DNA of 64,000 bases from Toxoplasma gondii ME49 (Eukaryota > Apicomplexa > Conoidasida > Eucoccidiorida > Sarcocystidae): NCBI RefSeq assembly GCF_000006565.2, contig NC_031471.1, positions 1,116,001-1,180,000 of the forward strand. Direction: 5' to 3'. The notes beneath the pieces are model-generated. The model was not told the DNA's origin. It did no database searches and saw only the letters and a program-made list of their open reading frames with translations. The translations under genes were made by a program, and so were the position numbers. The first letter of the stretch is position 1. Each line of letters begins with the position of its first letter. Of this stretch, positions 34,457 to 48,840 are shown piece by piece.

Positions 34457-37156
34457 CCAGACATAATGAGCGGGATTTCCATGTAGGCGCCTAGTCTGGA
34501 CTGCCCTCACCATGCTGCCACTATGGCACGGTTTCCTTCTTTTTACGTGGTATTTACGGGTCGCCTGACAAACGGTGATCAAAGACTGACACGCGAGTAC
34601 TCTTGCATGTGCTCTACATCTGTCTGGAGACGATACACAGAGAATAATTGTAGTCAACCGGCATATCCAAGCTGAAGACACAGTTAAGCGAACGACAGTA
34701 ACGGCGCGGCAGCAGCGTAGCTAAGAGTATCACCTTCCGCATGCTGTGTCGCCTTCAAACGGCTATAATGTACAAGAAACTTCTCTTCACCAAGAGTGTG
34801 TAGCAATCGCAGTCGCGCCGCTTCCACGTGCAGCGTGGTTCGCAATAAACCGTTCATGCCCATATCGTTCCAAGGCTGGTAGCATCAGTTTTTCAACACG
34901 TATGCAGATAATTTTCTGACGCCATGACGATACGTTGCGCTAGTGCGTCTGTCCAAACCCTCAGAGTTGTCCAGCTGCGGAAGGCAAAATGCGATAAGCA
35001 GTCGGGTGTGCTGATCTCTCTAAAATTTGCAACAGTTGCTAGCACGACGGACAAGCTGATCCCCTTTCGGCACTGTTACTGAATATCTTATTAATGCTAG
35101 TTGTTTACTTGCTGTGCTTTTTAAACACCCTTTCGTCACCGAACTTGAGCTGGACAAGTGTGGCAAGGTCTCGTTCGAATCACGTTGTGATGGCAGCTCG
35201 CCAGAGCCACCTAACAAAGATTACTTTGATGCCAAGCTGGCACTGGGGTGACCACCGTATCGCAGATTTTCAACAGTTCGCGGTATCTTATCGTCTTCAC
35301 CTTTCCTGGCCACAGAAAACGTGACAACTACTGGACGGCGCTTCCATGAGATGGTTTCACTTTTTAACGCTCATGCGGAACCGCACTTGCTTGTGTTTTG
35401 CTTTCAAAATGACGGCTCTGTGTGAGTGCGTGATATACATCGCTATAAAGAGGCATGGCTTATCAGCATAACGATCAGCGCCAGACAGAGGTTTCCACAC
35501 GATTAGGGTTATGATTTAGGTGTCCTTCGCGTTTGCACACGAGGGAATATGTAACTGTTCTCGACCGTTGTACACACAGCAATGGACTTACTATAACATT
35601 GGGAGACCTTGTTCTTGTTTCTGGAGCACCACTTTCAGGGAAGGAATAACAGTGCCACGAAGGTTAATTTGCACCGTCGACACCGCTGATTCCTGGATTT
35701 TCTTTCACATTTGCCTTTGACCCGCCGTCTTTGGAAACGGATAGATTACACATGTTACACACGGTCAACATGACGAAAAAAAAATGGACGCTTTTAGGTT
35801 GCCAAAAACCACGAATATTGCACGACCATTTACGGACGGGAATGACGATATGTTTTTGGTCAAAGCATAATGGGCTGAGTCACGAGAGAAGAGCCGATGA
35901 GACAAGCGTAGCCTGATGTTTTTACACCAGTGGTCTTAACGATATCATTTTCCACTCATGTTGATCATTTCGGTCCGTGCGCTCCTCCCACTGCGCCCTA
36001 CCACCTTGTCGCCTTCCACTAATAATCCACGTGCGACAAAGTGAAATAAAATCGGGATAATTACAAATCGTTCACACAGCGCTTTTCCGCTGCGATAACG
36101 CGCACTCCGAACACCATCCAGCTTTTGTGTCCTTGCTCGGCGAGATTCCAGTACGGCTTTGAAATTTTGTGTCTTCGCCGTTCCCAAGGTTTAGGGTACC
36201 TGGAACGAAGCGCAAAGATCTCTGCGGAAGAAACACAACTGCATCTGGAGACGTAGGCAGGCTGTTCTCCAACACAGTCAACCTTCACAGAACGGACACA
36301 CAACACTGTCAAGCGCTCGTTCGGCTCGTGGCGTCGAATGAAGGCGTTTCATTTTGCCTGTGTCTTTGTAGACAGTTTGCAAAAATATCATTAGGCCGTC
36401 AGCAAGCGCGAGGCAGAAGGCTTGCAAAGCGAAGGTCGCTCTGCACCCCCAGTTGGATCCCCGCGAATGCAGGCCTCGACTGTCACCAAGTGTATTCTCG
36501 ATACATCTGCATCGGTTAAGAATTCCCAGGTAGACGAATGCATACGGCGAATTTAGCAAAGTAGGAGCCAAAAGAGAATATATGGAACAAAACAGCCCCT
36601 AGCAGTTCCCCAGGGCCCCTGGACTCTCGAGCCCACGTTGCGTGTCCAGCTGACCTTGGAAACGCCACGGAGTCACTCCGCGTTGTCACGAGCAACCTTT
36701 GGTCAGCAAGAAACAACACGATCCGAGATCCAGACAAAGGCCACACCGCAGTCCAGGTTCCCGGCGAAACTTCAGGACAGTATCCTGAAGTGCAGAGGTT
36801 CCGGAATATGGCTTGGGTTTCGTCTATTTCATACTGGATGCAGATCCCAACATTTGTAAAGGCTTGGTCTCGTCGTTGTCGCTGCGGATCAAACAAACGA
36901 CCGACGAGGAGACGGGACTAACCTGTCCGGGTCAGCGGGAGAATACATCGCCTAAGTGCCTGTTTCCTGACATACTGACTACTTTGAGATGTACGTCGAG
37001 TGGAGTCATCCGGCCAAGACCACCCCGACACTGTAGTCTAGCGTTTGTCTGCGCGACAGCCATTAGACGTTCACCTCTCTGGTCTGATGGCACCAGAAGA
37101 ATTCACGGCCGTCGCTCGACAGCAGGCACCGCAACTTTGTCCTTTGGCTCGCCACA
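34457..37156. other. Intergenic between convergent genes
   Basis: About 2.7 kb between the Mrd1-like stop (+) and the phosphodiesterase stop (-). Only short, uninformative frames are present on either strand. It is expected to hold two 3' UTRs. Composition becomes more AT-rich than in the left part of the window. No repeats of note. Confidence 0.4.
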
Positions 37157-40100
37157 TCAGGACCGATTAAGCCCATCGAAAAGACTATTCGATGTAAAAC
37201 ACTCAAGGGTAGTCCCGCTATTCTGCGAAGCTTTCTTCAACGCGCTCGACTGGGAGGAAGCATGATGATGCTTCTCATTGTCGTGTCCCTCCACCAAGCT
37301 TAGGCCCTTGTCCTGGCGATCCATTCCTGAATACTGTCTCGTCACTTGAGCTCGTTGGCGTTCTAGTTCCGCTTTCACGAACGCATTCTGTTCCTTTAGT
37401 TCGACGATTTGCTTCATCAAGTTCTGCTGCTGGATCTCAAAGTCGCGCTGTTGCTGAATAAGCGTCTCCTGTAGCTTCGAGCTGCGATTGGCGAAGACCG
37501 CCTCTGAACCAGGGGCGGGCGCCCCTACTGTTGAGTTGCTTTGCATGGCTGAGTCACGTCGTTCTGATCTGAGGAGTGCAATCGTTTCAACACACCGACC
37601 AGTGGAAAAGGATCATGACCAGCACATGGCAGTTGAGTGTCATTTTTAATGCTCCCACCCGGTGGGAGTTCCCCACTGAGTCGCAGAGTTCCACTGCAGG
37701 GGCATGCATACACTGGATTTGCAGAAATCAGCTGGACACAAGTACCAGGATGTCGCGGAGTATCTTTAACGTTCCACGTAAAAGTGCATTTTAGGGAGCC
37801 TTCTCCACTCGCCTCAGAACCAACAGAGTACAATCGCGGAGAGCTGCCTTGTTGTGCAACATCGTGCAAAAACCTGCATCGTAGAAGCTAAGCATCTACG
37901 TCGCTCCGTCATGACCTCTGAGATACCTATGCGCCGATTTCCGCCTATTACTAGCTTCCCACTGAATGCAAGGAGGCACACTGTTGCCGTCTGTGTGTGT
38001 GCGGCAATGTAGACCCCATATTGCTATTGGAACCGCATCTATCGACACAGTAGAAACGCGTGCCAATGATTCCGTAGGCGACTCTTCCGTCATGTAAGGA
38101 CAGGCATCGTTTAGTTGCTGAACGGGTCGAAAAGGCTTACGTTGAACGCCTCTGATGTTTCAAATCACCTGAGGCAGACAACACACAAGCATACATGGGA
38201 GCTTTGCAAGCTAAAATGAATGCCAGCACCGGATGTCAAGCTGCTTGTCAGAACTAGTCGGCAATAAGCACCCCCGATATGCGGATTTCATCGGCTCATC
38301 AGACTCATGCACCGGCTCTTTTCGACATATATAACGTTCCTCGAATATTTCACATAGCGGGGAGATTCTGTGCCCGACTTCACAGCTCGTTGAGGAATGC
38401 GAACGTGGTGTAACTGGCGGATCATCAGCGAAAAACTATCCACGTAGGTCAGGCAGTGCACCGAGACTCACTGTACGATCATTGCACCGATGGCAGCCTG
38501 AGTTTTGTACGAGGAGCACAGATACTGTCGGCAATCCACCGAACAGAAACGGGTTTTAACACCTTGGAAAACGATCCGTCTCGCGGATGTCTAATGTGAC
38601 ATGACTGGTGAGCTTTAAGCATCACTTACTAACACTGTCGCTACTCTGCGCTAGAATATCTTTCGCAGTAAGGACATTAACGTCAACGTCAACGTCAACG
38701 CCTTGTCCCTTGATATCATACGCCAGCGCAGCAGAAGACAAAACCACATTGACGCCCTCGTTCGTAAATGCCTCCCATCGTTCCATGTTCTCTTTGAGGT
38801 TCTGCATCAGCTGCGGTCTGAAAACAAAAAATCCAAGCGAAACAGTCCAGAACACGATCTCCGTACATTCGTCCTGGAGAGAACCGTCGACCTGCCTGTT
38901 ACAAGCAAGACACATAATTTGTCTCCTTCAGAACTGATCTCGAGCAATTCCTATCGCCTGTCTACGTAACAGCCATTTCCAGGCGACTGTTAGCATCACC
39001 GCTTAGGTATCCTAGCCACAAAGCATGACCTGCTGCAACCCTTCTCGACTCATGAAAGATGTGGAAAATTTTTAGCAACAGAGAGTAGAAGCTTCTTAGG
39101 CACCCACTCGCATGCAGATGCATTCAGCAAGAAACTTCCTGGTTCTTCAGATCAACGGCCTAGCACTTCAGAGAAACGATGAACCGAGGAAACTTTCATC
39201 GTTGGTCCTGTCAACGAAAGCAACACCTCATCGCTGTTCCAACTCACATTATCCTTTGGAGGGTGTCGCATTCGCCCAGTTCAGCAATGAGTGGCTTGAC
39301 GACGTAGCCGAGGAAGCCGTGTTGGCACTTGGAAAACGACGGATGATCATCTCGGTCACAAAGAGGCGAGACATGCAAACCCAGGCGGCGTTCCTCTTCA
39401 CCCTGGAGATAAAATTCGGTGACAACTCGTGAGGCCCACTCAAAGTGTTGGTCCCATTCAGTCATCGCATGCCCTAGATCGGACGCTCGAATGCAGATCT
39501 CCGCAGCGAGCCTGAACGCACAGCAAACGAAGTTTATGACACTGTATCCTTGGCCCATCATATGAGAACCCAGTAATGTGACGGAACCGCCGGAACAGGA
39601 GAGACATTATTTTCAGTTGTAACACCAGATCAAAGGAAACGGCATGGTCAGTGGTCCGCACGAGTCAAAAGCTGACTTCTGTGCACTAGTAGAAGACGTT
39701 TTGTCAGCTCATGTTTTATCTATATGTGACGGCCTCAGTTTCTAGAGCGAGAAAGCCACCGACGTGACCACGAAGCGACAAGTTATTTTCACTAAAACGC
39801 AATGGTGCCCTTGAAACCAGAGGATTGTAGAGCACTTCGTTTTTGACACAATAAAGGACACAGCAGCCGAAGCATGTTCTAATGTCATGAACCAGCCCCG
39901 ATCCAATTCAAAAAGGTATGAAAAGCATGTTGTAATCTCGCCTAGAGCCGGGCGTCTTACCATTGATCTTCAGCGACTTTGTGGAAGTTGAAACCTGGTG
40001 CCTGGCGCCTGTTCCTAAAGCGACTAAGGAAGTCGAAATGAGTTTTCATGTCCGTTGCGAGGATCAAGTCGATCATGTTTGCTCGAACATGTTTGAATTC

Positions 40101-43100
40101 CTGAAGAGTAGAAGAAAGAATATGTTGCTGGAAAATCTATGACGAAGGCGTCTTGAGGTCGTATGTCAGCGCATGGACTAGACAAAAAACGTTTTAGAAT
40201 GGCAATGCCGCGGGTTCATGTTTGTGCTGTTGGTGCTGCTCAAATAAAATGCTTACAACGTCAGTGTGTGGACATGAGCGGCCTCAGAAAGCGTACTCGC
40301 CCTTGTTTTGATGATACGAAATATACAGCTGCAGGATGTTTCCAGCGCGCACCACCAGCGCAACCCGCTGCAGTAATGCTAAACACGGTGTCGACTTCCA
40401 GTGCGGCATCGACATAGCACAGTACTGACTCGAAGAACGAACGATAAAATGCGTCTATATATCTGTACATATGCCGCTGCATGCCCACGTAAATGTATAT
40501 ATTTGTGGTTGGAGTGTGTAAATATCGTGAGCAAAGTGTGTCGGTGGGTCTTTAAATCAGAGCAGCGACTCTCGCAACGTGGCCCACGTCCCCCCCCCCA
40601 CTTTATTAAAATATATTGAAACTAATAATCTATATATAAAATTTTTTTAATTTTTACAAGAGAATAAAAATGACACCTACCTCATCCGAAAGATACGCGA
40701 ACACGTTGCAGTCGTGTCTGCCGAGGACACGGAAGGTAAGAGCAGAATGGAAGTTCTCCAGCACTGCCTTGTCGTTGTATAGCACCGCCTGCAGACGCCA
40801 TACACCAGATTTAAGAAACTGAAAGGTGCACGGCACGTCCCACAGTTAAGCTACTCCGTGTGACGCTACCCAAGAAACTGTGCCGCAGAATCGCGGCTTC
40901 AGCTAGATGCTTGGAGAGTACAACATCGAGGAATATGGTGGAACTTCGATTCCTGAGCGAGACGGTATTCGTGATCCAAAAGCTGCGCAGATCGATATAG
41001 GCTTCAGCGGAGCGAAAATGTGATACTGTCTAGAGGCAGCACCGCGGCCTCTTCGGTACTGTGTGTGTCGTCACTCTTCGAAAACAACCCCCTACTGCCT
41101 GTTCATGCCAGGAAAGGCTTTAAAACCCTGAATGTAGTCGGTTCACTAAAAATAAGCATACCAGGGGAGCTCCCGAGGCGACAAAGAAGTTGTTATTTCT
41201 ACCCGGGTGCCCGATGTCGTGACAGAGGGCAGCGACAGCACAGGCTGCTGTGGAAAGAGAGTTCATTCTGCGTCGGACACACACGAAACAATCAGCACAT
41301 CAGCAGAGAATGTGCGGAAGATTTTTCGGTTCTGCAGAAACTGTCGAGATCTTGCACCAAGTGAAACAGGTTAGTTGACCGTTTGCTGCTTCTCACTCGC
41401 GGTTGATTCCCAGACCTCGAAGAAGACAAACCATATAATGGGCAACCTGCAGAACACACAGGCAGCAAAACCGGGGCTGTCATTTGCCTTGGCTTGTTGC
41501 GCCAGAGAGGTCGACAGAAGGAATTAAGAAATACCGCACTGGAATATACCCGTTAACAGTGAAGCTCTAGATGTGCATCACTGGTTCCATCGTGATCCTT
41601 TCGTGCGACCATCTCCTGTACTTTCGCTCATTCGGTGAAGCCGTAGCAATGGCCAGGGTCTCCTGGCACTCCAGGTGACAAGGACGCTGCAGTATCGTTT
41701 CTTTTAAAAATAGTCTGACGCTACTTGCATGCTTCAAGTCACGCAGTAAGCGACACCGACATTCAAGTCAACTGTTCCGCTCTGGCCTTACCATTGCGCC
41801 GTGAATTTGGTTGTGATAGGAGTTTTCTCGATAGAGAGTTTTGACCATGTACAGGAACTCGCAAAGAACTTTATCCTCGCAGCCCCAGTCGCAGACGATT
41901 CGATTCAGCAAGACGTAGCCGACCTCTTGAAGAACCGTATCTGGACATTTTTTACTGAACTGGTATCACAGGGCGGCAAAGAGAAGCAGGAAGGAAGCAC
42001 TGTCATCGGCGGAATGTTGCAGGAAAGAGGCATCGCATCAGGAAACTAAGGATTCGTGCACTGAAAGCCAATGCCGCTGCGCTCAAATCATAGACAAGCT
42101 GTAAAAACTAAGGCACCAATGGTGGCGGGAGCGGCGCACACACTGAATGATTCGTGCACCACCCACACTTGCCTAGTTCTTGAACTCCAGACTTACCTCC
42201 AGAATGTTGTAGCTGATGTCGATGCCAACTACCGGAAGAAGATCGACCGCCTGCGACGAGGACAACGCGCACTTAACCAGGTGTGAGCTTAAGTCAGTTC
42301 CACGAGAAAGCTTCCACTACGGAAACGGGCAGTCCGCATGCAGGAAGACTCCCTCTGAAGTCTTGTCGGTCGTATCCTTCTCCACTGCAGCAAACAAGAC
42401 TCTACATCTCTGCCCTCTCTCGGAAATGTCCCCAAAAAGCAAAATGCATGTTTGACGATAATGCGGGGACAACTCTAGAGTGTAGCGCCCCTCAACGCAC
42501 GCGGCATGCAAACCGAAAGCCACGACACTGTAGGATAGATGAATTAGCTCAGGAGAAAGGAGAGCGTCTTGTTTTTTCTTACGTATTTGGTCGCCAACAG
42601 GCTGGTCACCTTTGGAAGTTCCACTGTGGGAAAGACACACAAATACCAGGTCTGCAAAGACAGGGTGTGCTATTCGTCTTCCTATCATGTATTGAGTCAG
42701 TCGGCGGCCATCGTTCCCCCTTCAAAACCTCGAGATGGCGCGCGCATCGACCTGGCACAGGTCACCACACGACCGACCCAGTCACAATGCCCAAGCAAAA
42801 CACATGAGCCGACCCTACACGAGACATGGGCAGCTCGCCATTCATATGGCCCCGGCAGGTTCATGTACAACCGATCTGTAAGGACTACTAGTGGAGCAAA
42901 AAATGAACATTCTGAAGTGCTGCCAGGCAACCTACGAACACGTGCTCGTCCTCGGAGAGTAAAGAAGATGCCCTCCATAGTAGCACCAGCAATGCAAGGA
43001 ATCTGCGAACGCACTTCTGTACATTCACTCGAACGTCCCTGGGATCTGCCCACCAACAACAGTGGGGACCACAAGGCAGAACTTACGCGAAACTTTCGGG

Positions 43101-46100
43101 GCAGCAACTCTGTCGTCGAATGAGGACGAACCATGTTCAGCCTTCTCGACCATGCTCCTCACTGCAGTCCGAATTGACCCTTGAGGCCCAGAGACAAGAC
43201 ATATTCTTTTGACTCTAGGCTCTACATCCATGGCCTTAATGAACTCCTGAGAAGAAACAGTGACACAGTTATACCCACGTACTGACTTTCTTCAATTACG
43301 GTAAGAATGTGGTAAATCATCCTGGAAATTGTCCGCGTGGTCTGGTCCACCTGCTACATCCCATAGTATACCAGAATGGCAAGGCCCGATATCAAACGGT
43401 GCGAAGCAGGAGTTAACCGATAAATCACATCCTGTTTTCTTTCTGCTGAGTATTGTCAATCCAGGCACTTCCGCAGGCTCAACATCAACATACTAATCTT
43501 GTAAAGACCTCCACCCGACACCAGGTTGTCATTCGAACCACTGTACGTTGTTTACTGAGCGCTCTACGACGCTGAAAATAGTACGTGGCTGACCTCTTTT
43601 TTTAGGGTGTCGTCCATCTGGACCGTGTAGAGGTTCCACGAATTCGTAAGGAGCTTCATGGCTTCCTCTACAAGCTCGAGAGCTTGGCTGACCTCTGAGG
43701 TCACATCATATTCCTTGCATCTCATCTTGGCTTGTATAAGAACGCTTCGAATCTGAACGGGCAGTTACAAAACGTGCGAAAAAGCACGTCACAGACAAGC
43801 TGGCTGCATCGTATGGACAGCAGCAAAAAATTGGTTGTGTACGCCTCTGCAAGAAGAAGGCTTGTGGGAAGCAGCGTTCAAGCGACGATATCTGGGCTAG
43901 CCTGCAGGCCATCGTTCCTAGAAAGTTCATGTGAGCAGACATCTCCATCAGATAGTGAGCATCAAAGAACGGTCCTTTGATACCTCGACCGCCTGCTATC
44001 CTCCCAGTGAGAAATGAAATGCAGCCCACTGCGATTGTGAAAAAGCGAAGCACGCCTGCTAGCATCATATCAGCGAGAAGCCCATCACCACAACTGAAAC
44101 GCAGCACTTGCATGCATGTAGTGGCCCCCTAAATTCACAGTGTGAATATCACAGACCGTTGCAGGTTCATTTCAGTTACCTCGTTAAACGACGTCCGCAA
44201 ATCATCCAGTCCGCTAGTTGCATGCTTCTTCTGAGCCTTCTTTCTCTCTTGGTGGATCTGGTTCAGTTTTTTCCTCATCATCTATAACAAATGCAGCAGC
44301 ACAAACGAGAGACGAAAATCTTTTGCATGTCATGCCCGCAATGGATTACCGATCAATTGAACACCCCTCTCCCATCAAATGGAATGTCATTCCCACAACT
44401 GCTACAGCTGACAGCGCATCAAGAAGTGCCCAACAGCAGCTACTCCCTTGTCCATCAGCATTTTTATTACCCTGTCCGTAGTTTCCTTTAGACCATCTAC
44501 ATTCTTTATTCTCTTGAACATACACCTAGTAGGCATCTGTCTGTAAGCACAGACAGGTGCGTCATCTTAGGTACGGCATAAAGGCGAGGGGAGCTAGGAG
44601 ACGCTATCATAAATGTTTTCATTCAATCCGGTCCGGTGAAGTGTTTTACTTACATACCACTCGTAGAAGAGGCCGCGCCGCTGTACCTCAGCCAAGAATT
44701 CACCCGACAGACCGAGTATGTATGCGTTTACCATCGTGGTAATTCGATATAACCTTGAAAATACAAAAAACGAATGTTGATGTGCTAACATTGTGAGTGT
44801 GTTCCGTCAGTGCACCAGAGGAAGGCTACAGGAGGCACATGCTACTGCGCAGAGTAACCCGTGACAGGATATTCGGCCGTAGAGCACAAAATCTTGCAAG
44901 AGTGATGGTGAGCACAGACGAATGCGTCAGGAAAGGATCTGGAACAGCGGCCAAAGATGTTTCCCTCCTGCTTTATCGGCCAGCACGGTTGCGGGCGGTA
45001 GTGCAAACGAACAGGTTTGCTGTTAAACAGAAAACCTGTTCACTCAATACACAAAAGTGGCACAAGATAGATAAGATGAAATCCCTCATGTGACACCATA
45101 GATTCGGGATGGCTGAAAGGGACAAGCCAGCAACGACGCATCTTCTCACTCGTTCAATAAACTGCGAGCCGACTGACGCAAGGACTCCTGACTACAACTA
45201 TCCGACCCCTATTTCTGCCGTTACCACGACATAGAAATCTACGATTGTTTTTTAACGTGCACAACAAGCGTGAGAAAGAGCGAACTTACGCGGGGAAAAT
45301 CAGCGCTGTGTATCTGCCCACGCCCACAAGGGTGACGATGCAGTTCAGAAGGACAATGATTGTTTGGTGTACTGCAATAAAACGATTCCGCGAAGGCAAT
45401 ATGGCAGTGAACAGGAGAGTTACGACGTAGTAGTAACCATCCACGACGCTGCTGAGAAGTATCTCATTCAGGACGACAAAGGCCGCGAAACGGGGGTCGT
45501 TGACATCCTTTTTCGGTGAATAATCGGGGTCCTTGTAGAAAACCAGACTGGCAGTCAGGAAGTCCTTGCCCAGTCTCTCCCACGCATCCCCCCAGTACAG
45601 CTGGATTTTGGTAGCTAAAACAATAATGAATACAGTTATGTATGCCATGCTGACGATCATGTAACTCGTTTGTTCCTGTCGCGTCCGGAAAAACGGCAAT
45701 TTGTAGATGAATACGAAACAGAAAATGCATACGAAGGACAAACTGAATATGAGATGAAAGCCAATGAGAGCTACAGGAGCTCCAGATAGATACACGGTGG
45801 AATTTGCAGCCAATAGGAATAGCAAATAGTCAAGCGCGACGATGGCAAAACACACAACACCTGTGAACGCGTTCCTATATTTGAACACTCGAGTATTATT
45901 AAACTCGAATTCTTCCTCAATCTTCTTGTCCAAAAATGTAAGACCCCAAAAATTCAGGCTCGTCCGCAGTGGTCGACGCTTCATCTGTCCGGCTCGTGTG
46001 GCACATGAAGACGCGGACACGACAGAAGTAACACTTTTCACCGTTGTTGCCTCCGTTTCCTGCGCTTTTATTGCTACAGTCACAAAACATAGGACAATCA

Positions 46101-46958
46101 AAAGCTCCACAATTGATGTCTACGGGCATCTGAATGGTGTTGTAGGCTACGCAGTCAACGTTAGACAACAGTTAGTTTCTGCCCGGCGTCCACGTGGAAC
46201 AGATCGTCCGACCGCGACGTCCGCGGAAGACCGGTAGTTTCCGCGTGACATCCCGGTAAATCTCACGAGTGTCTGATTACTGCCTACGCGGCACTGCAAG
46301 ACTGGATTCACCCCCCCCCCCTCCGCCATACAGTGATCAGGGATATTTCAGGTTACGCATCACGGAACTGCGATTTGCTTTGTGAAAGAGGAAGCCCTCA
46401 GGAAAACTGATACTGATTATAAATCAGTTGTCCTTCCGTGAGAGACTCACTTTGGGACAAAAACTTGGGCTTTGATCTAATAGGCCGCGGGTCCCGGTCT
46501 GCAAATGCTTGCTTGTCACATTCCTCCTTAAGGACGAAGTTAACTTCGTTTTCCCAGAGGGGCATCATAAAATCCGTAAACCGCTCCCAACAGCTGGACT
46601 GAGAGTGACCAGTTCCAAAGAATTGAGACTGAGTGGGCCCGAAGCACGGACCCTTCCCAGTGTCAGCATCCTCATCTGCGTCACGTGGCTTCAGCTGGCG
46701 ATTGACCAAAATCGATTTTAGCTCGGAAGGCGCGTCGCCACTTGGAGAGCACTGCGATGGTTCTGCAGATTCGGCTTTGCTATTCACGCTTGCTATACTC
46801 GGGGCATGTGTCGCCGCGTCGGTCGTCGCACTTTGGCGACCGTGCACAGAACTACCGCCAAGGTTTTTCGGCAGAGGCAACTCATTCTCAGTTGACTGAG
46901 TATCCGAGGCCTTAAGCGGGGTTTGTGAATTCCCCTTCAAGAGTCGTCGCTCCTCCAT
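37157..46958 (-). CDS. Membrane-anchored 3',5'-cyclic nucleotide phosphodiesterase (class I PDE, HD superfamily)
   Basis: Hydrolyses cAMP and/or cGMP; specificity cannot be read from sequence. Many exons. The start exon (46958 to about 46410, ATG MEERRLLKGN) encodes a soluble N-terminus. The exon from about 45982 to 45300 reads NFWGLTFLDKKIEEEF and then five hydrophobic spans. A sixth span follows near 44640-44760 (TTMVNAYILGLSGEF), giving the multi-pass layout of apicomplexan PDEs. Regulatory exons at 44180-44283, 43620-43740 and 43110-43235 are helical. The catalytic core is spread over exons: YHNQIHGA (about 41795-41940), HDIGHPGRNN (41160-41260), VLENFHSALTF (40680-40800), LILATDMKTHF (39965-40105), ASDLGHAMTEW with EFYLQGEEE, SPLCDR and the glutamine-switch KCQHGF (39250-39510). 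All metal ligands (HN..H, HD, D) are present. Exon 38622-38840 continues the domain, and a Gln/Glu-rich coiled coil ends at TGA 37157. Exact borders, especially 43.1-41.9 kb and 38.6-37.5 kb, are unresolved. Confidence 0.88.
38678..38702. repeat. In-frame hexanucleotide repeat (GACGTT)n in PDE exon
   Basis: About four tandem copies of the hexamer GACGTT on the coding strand encode a Val-Asp run (VDVDVDVNV) near the C-terminal end of the phosphodiesterase catalytic region. Because the unit is 6 nt, length changes preserve the frame. Confidence 0.8.
40588..40668. repeat. Poly-C run followed by AT-rich low-complexity tract in PDE intron
   Basis: A run of about 10 C at 40590-40599 is followed by some 60 nt of nearly pure A/T (ATATATTGAAACTAATAATC and onward). 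It lies in the intron between the HDIGHPG and LENFHSALTF exons, next to the acceptor side of the former. Non-coding. Confidence 0.7.
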
Positions 46959-48840
46959 ACCCAGAACCCTGAGTGTGTAGCAGCTTTCGAGTTGATTTTT
47001 TTGTTTTTTGACCGCCGTTCGAAGCGGAAACCGGGTCTGGCCGCTGCCACCCACGTAATGAAGTCACTCACGTATTTTCAGGGCAGCTCACGAGGAGATC
47101 CATTCACACGAAAGAGCTTAAATCCTGCCGATTCGATTGTTTCGGTACCAAAGCGCTCTTGGCGGTGCTGCTAATGTCGAGGACGAAAGCCCCGTAATGC
47201 TATTTTGTTTAGGGAGGCCTGGTGTCCGTAAGGCGGCGTCGCGTCAGGGTTCCCAAAAACCATGCCGCATTGAATACAATCACAGCAATGGGTTGAAGCA
47301 CCTACAGATGACACTTCATGATTCACAAGCCTCATATCATGTTATCCACGTACACCTGTTGCAACCGAAGACATTCAGGATCACAGGGGGCTGACTACAA
47401 ATTTCGGATACCCCTGCTTTCGCGACCCCACGTTTCTATAAAAGATATGGAACTTTCGAGGCGCCAGTTCCCATGTGAACGCTTTCCAATCTTAGGAAGA
47501 CTTCATCAACCTGAAGACGGGCACACGGTGACAAAAAAGCGTGCAACCAGACGTGCGCGGTCAGCGAGGGGATTTTACCCCGACGACTGCTTCGATATCT
47601 GACCAACCGGATGCCGACTCACTCAGTTCGGACACCAAAATCGGACTGACACGCCACTGCTGCACCAATCGAGGTACAACTTATTAAGTATCGCTTTTAA
47701 TCTTCGACGTCCCAGACGCCTACGCAAATCGCGCGTTAAAGCTATCAAGAGAAGCAGAGTCCCCGCGCAGTATATCGCCCTCAAACTGGAAAGGAACCCA
47801 GGCAAAAATAGTGAGGCCACCACATCGTAATGAGAAAATAGAGAAGTTGATGAGGCGTAGGGAAGAAGCCCGCAAATTTTAGTGACACAAATTGTCAGAC
47901 GAGGCGCAACGTCGACGGACCTCACCACCCAGATGTCGCCGTGTTTCCCATTTCAAGTTGACGAGTGCGGGCCGACCGCCGTGGCCCGTGTGGTGCCTTG
48001 GACCGGTGGGTTCCAAGTGAGACGGTAAATGGGCTAGCTGCAGCGGTCAGTGGATTACCTCACACAAACAGATGAGATGAATTACGCAAAAGGAAACAAT
48101 ACTCCCTACAGTCTGTGAGGAACGTCAAGAAAAACAAAGAGACACCACTGGCAAGTTTCGACAGGACAAAGTGCTGGTCGCGCGACACCCCTGGCCGAGA
48201 CGTGAAGTGCCCGGGGGCACGGGCTGTTCAGCCCCCAGTGGAATGGACACGGAAGATAACTTTTTTTAGCAAGATGAAACGGAATTCAACTGGGACACCC
48301 CCCTCTTCAAGGAAACATGAGCAATTCCGTGATTCTTGGTGTTTGTGTTTCCTCGAATATAAGTGATCCAGAGGTTGGTAACTGCATCTCTAATCGACCA
48401 TTTGCTGGCTCGTGGTACGTTTTGCCGTTTGGTAGTACATGCGAGTAAGGCACCTCCGCAGCTTCAGGCTACAGCTATTTTCGCGACCTCTCTAAGGCAG
48501 TGGGGTTAAACTCGCTGCAGCATCGCAGCTTGGAAATTCATAGAAAGCCTTCAGGTTTCGAAGGCGAAGCAAATCCAACGACACTCACGGATCTGACTCC
48601 GAAAGGCGGACTGACCGGCGGCCCGTCAAACGCTTCACCGCAGTATTCACATCTAACTTACTGCCTCTCTTGAATCGCAAAAAAGCTACCGCATGCTCAT
48701 ACATTCAAGCATAACGGTTTCCGTAGACGTAGCTCCACAGTGAAACAGGAGTTTCCTTTCACCTGTGCCGCAGCGCCAGCACTCCACAACGGCTGGCTCG
48801 TAGTATCGCATTGCAGTTCATTTACGTTCGTTTCAGTTTT
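46959..48840. other. Intergenic upstream of PDE
   Basis: Expected to contain the PDE promoter and 5' UTR. Frames (for example 47623-47928, -) lack ATG starts, splice context or domains. No repeats or RNA genes recognised. Confidence 0.4.

Noticed and set aside
42697..43134. 145-codon minus-strand frame as a separate gene
   Set aside because: Lies within the phosphodiesterase gene span; only its part near 43110-43235, in another frame, looks like a PDE exon.
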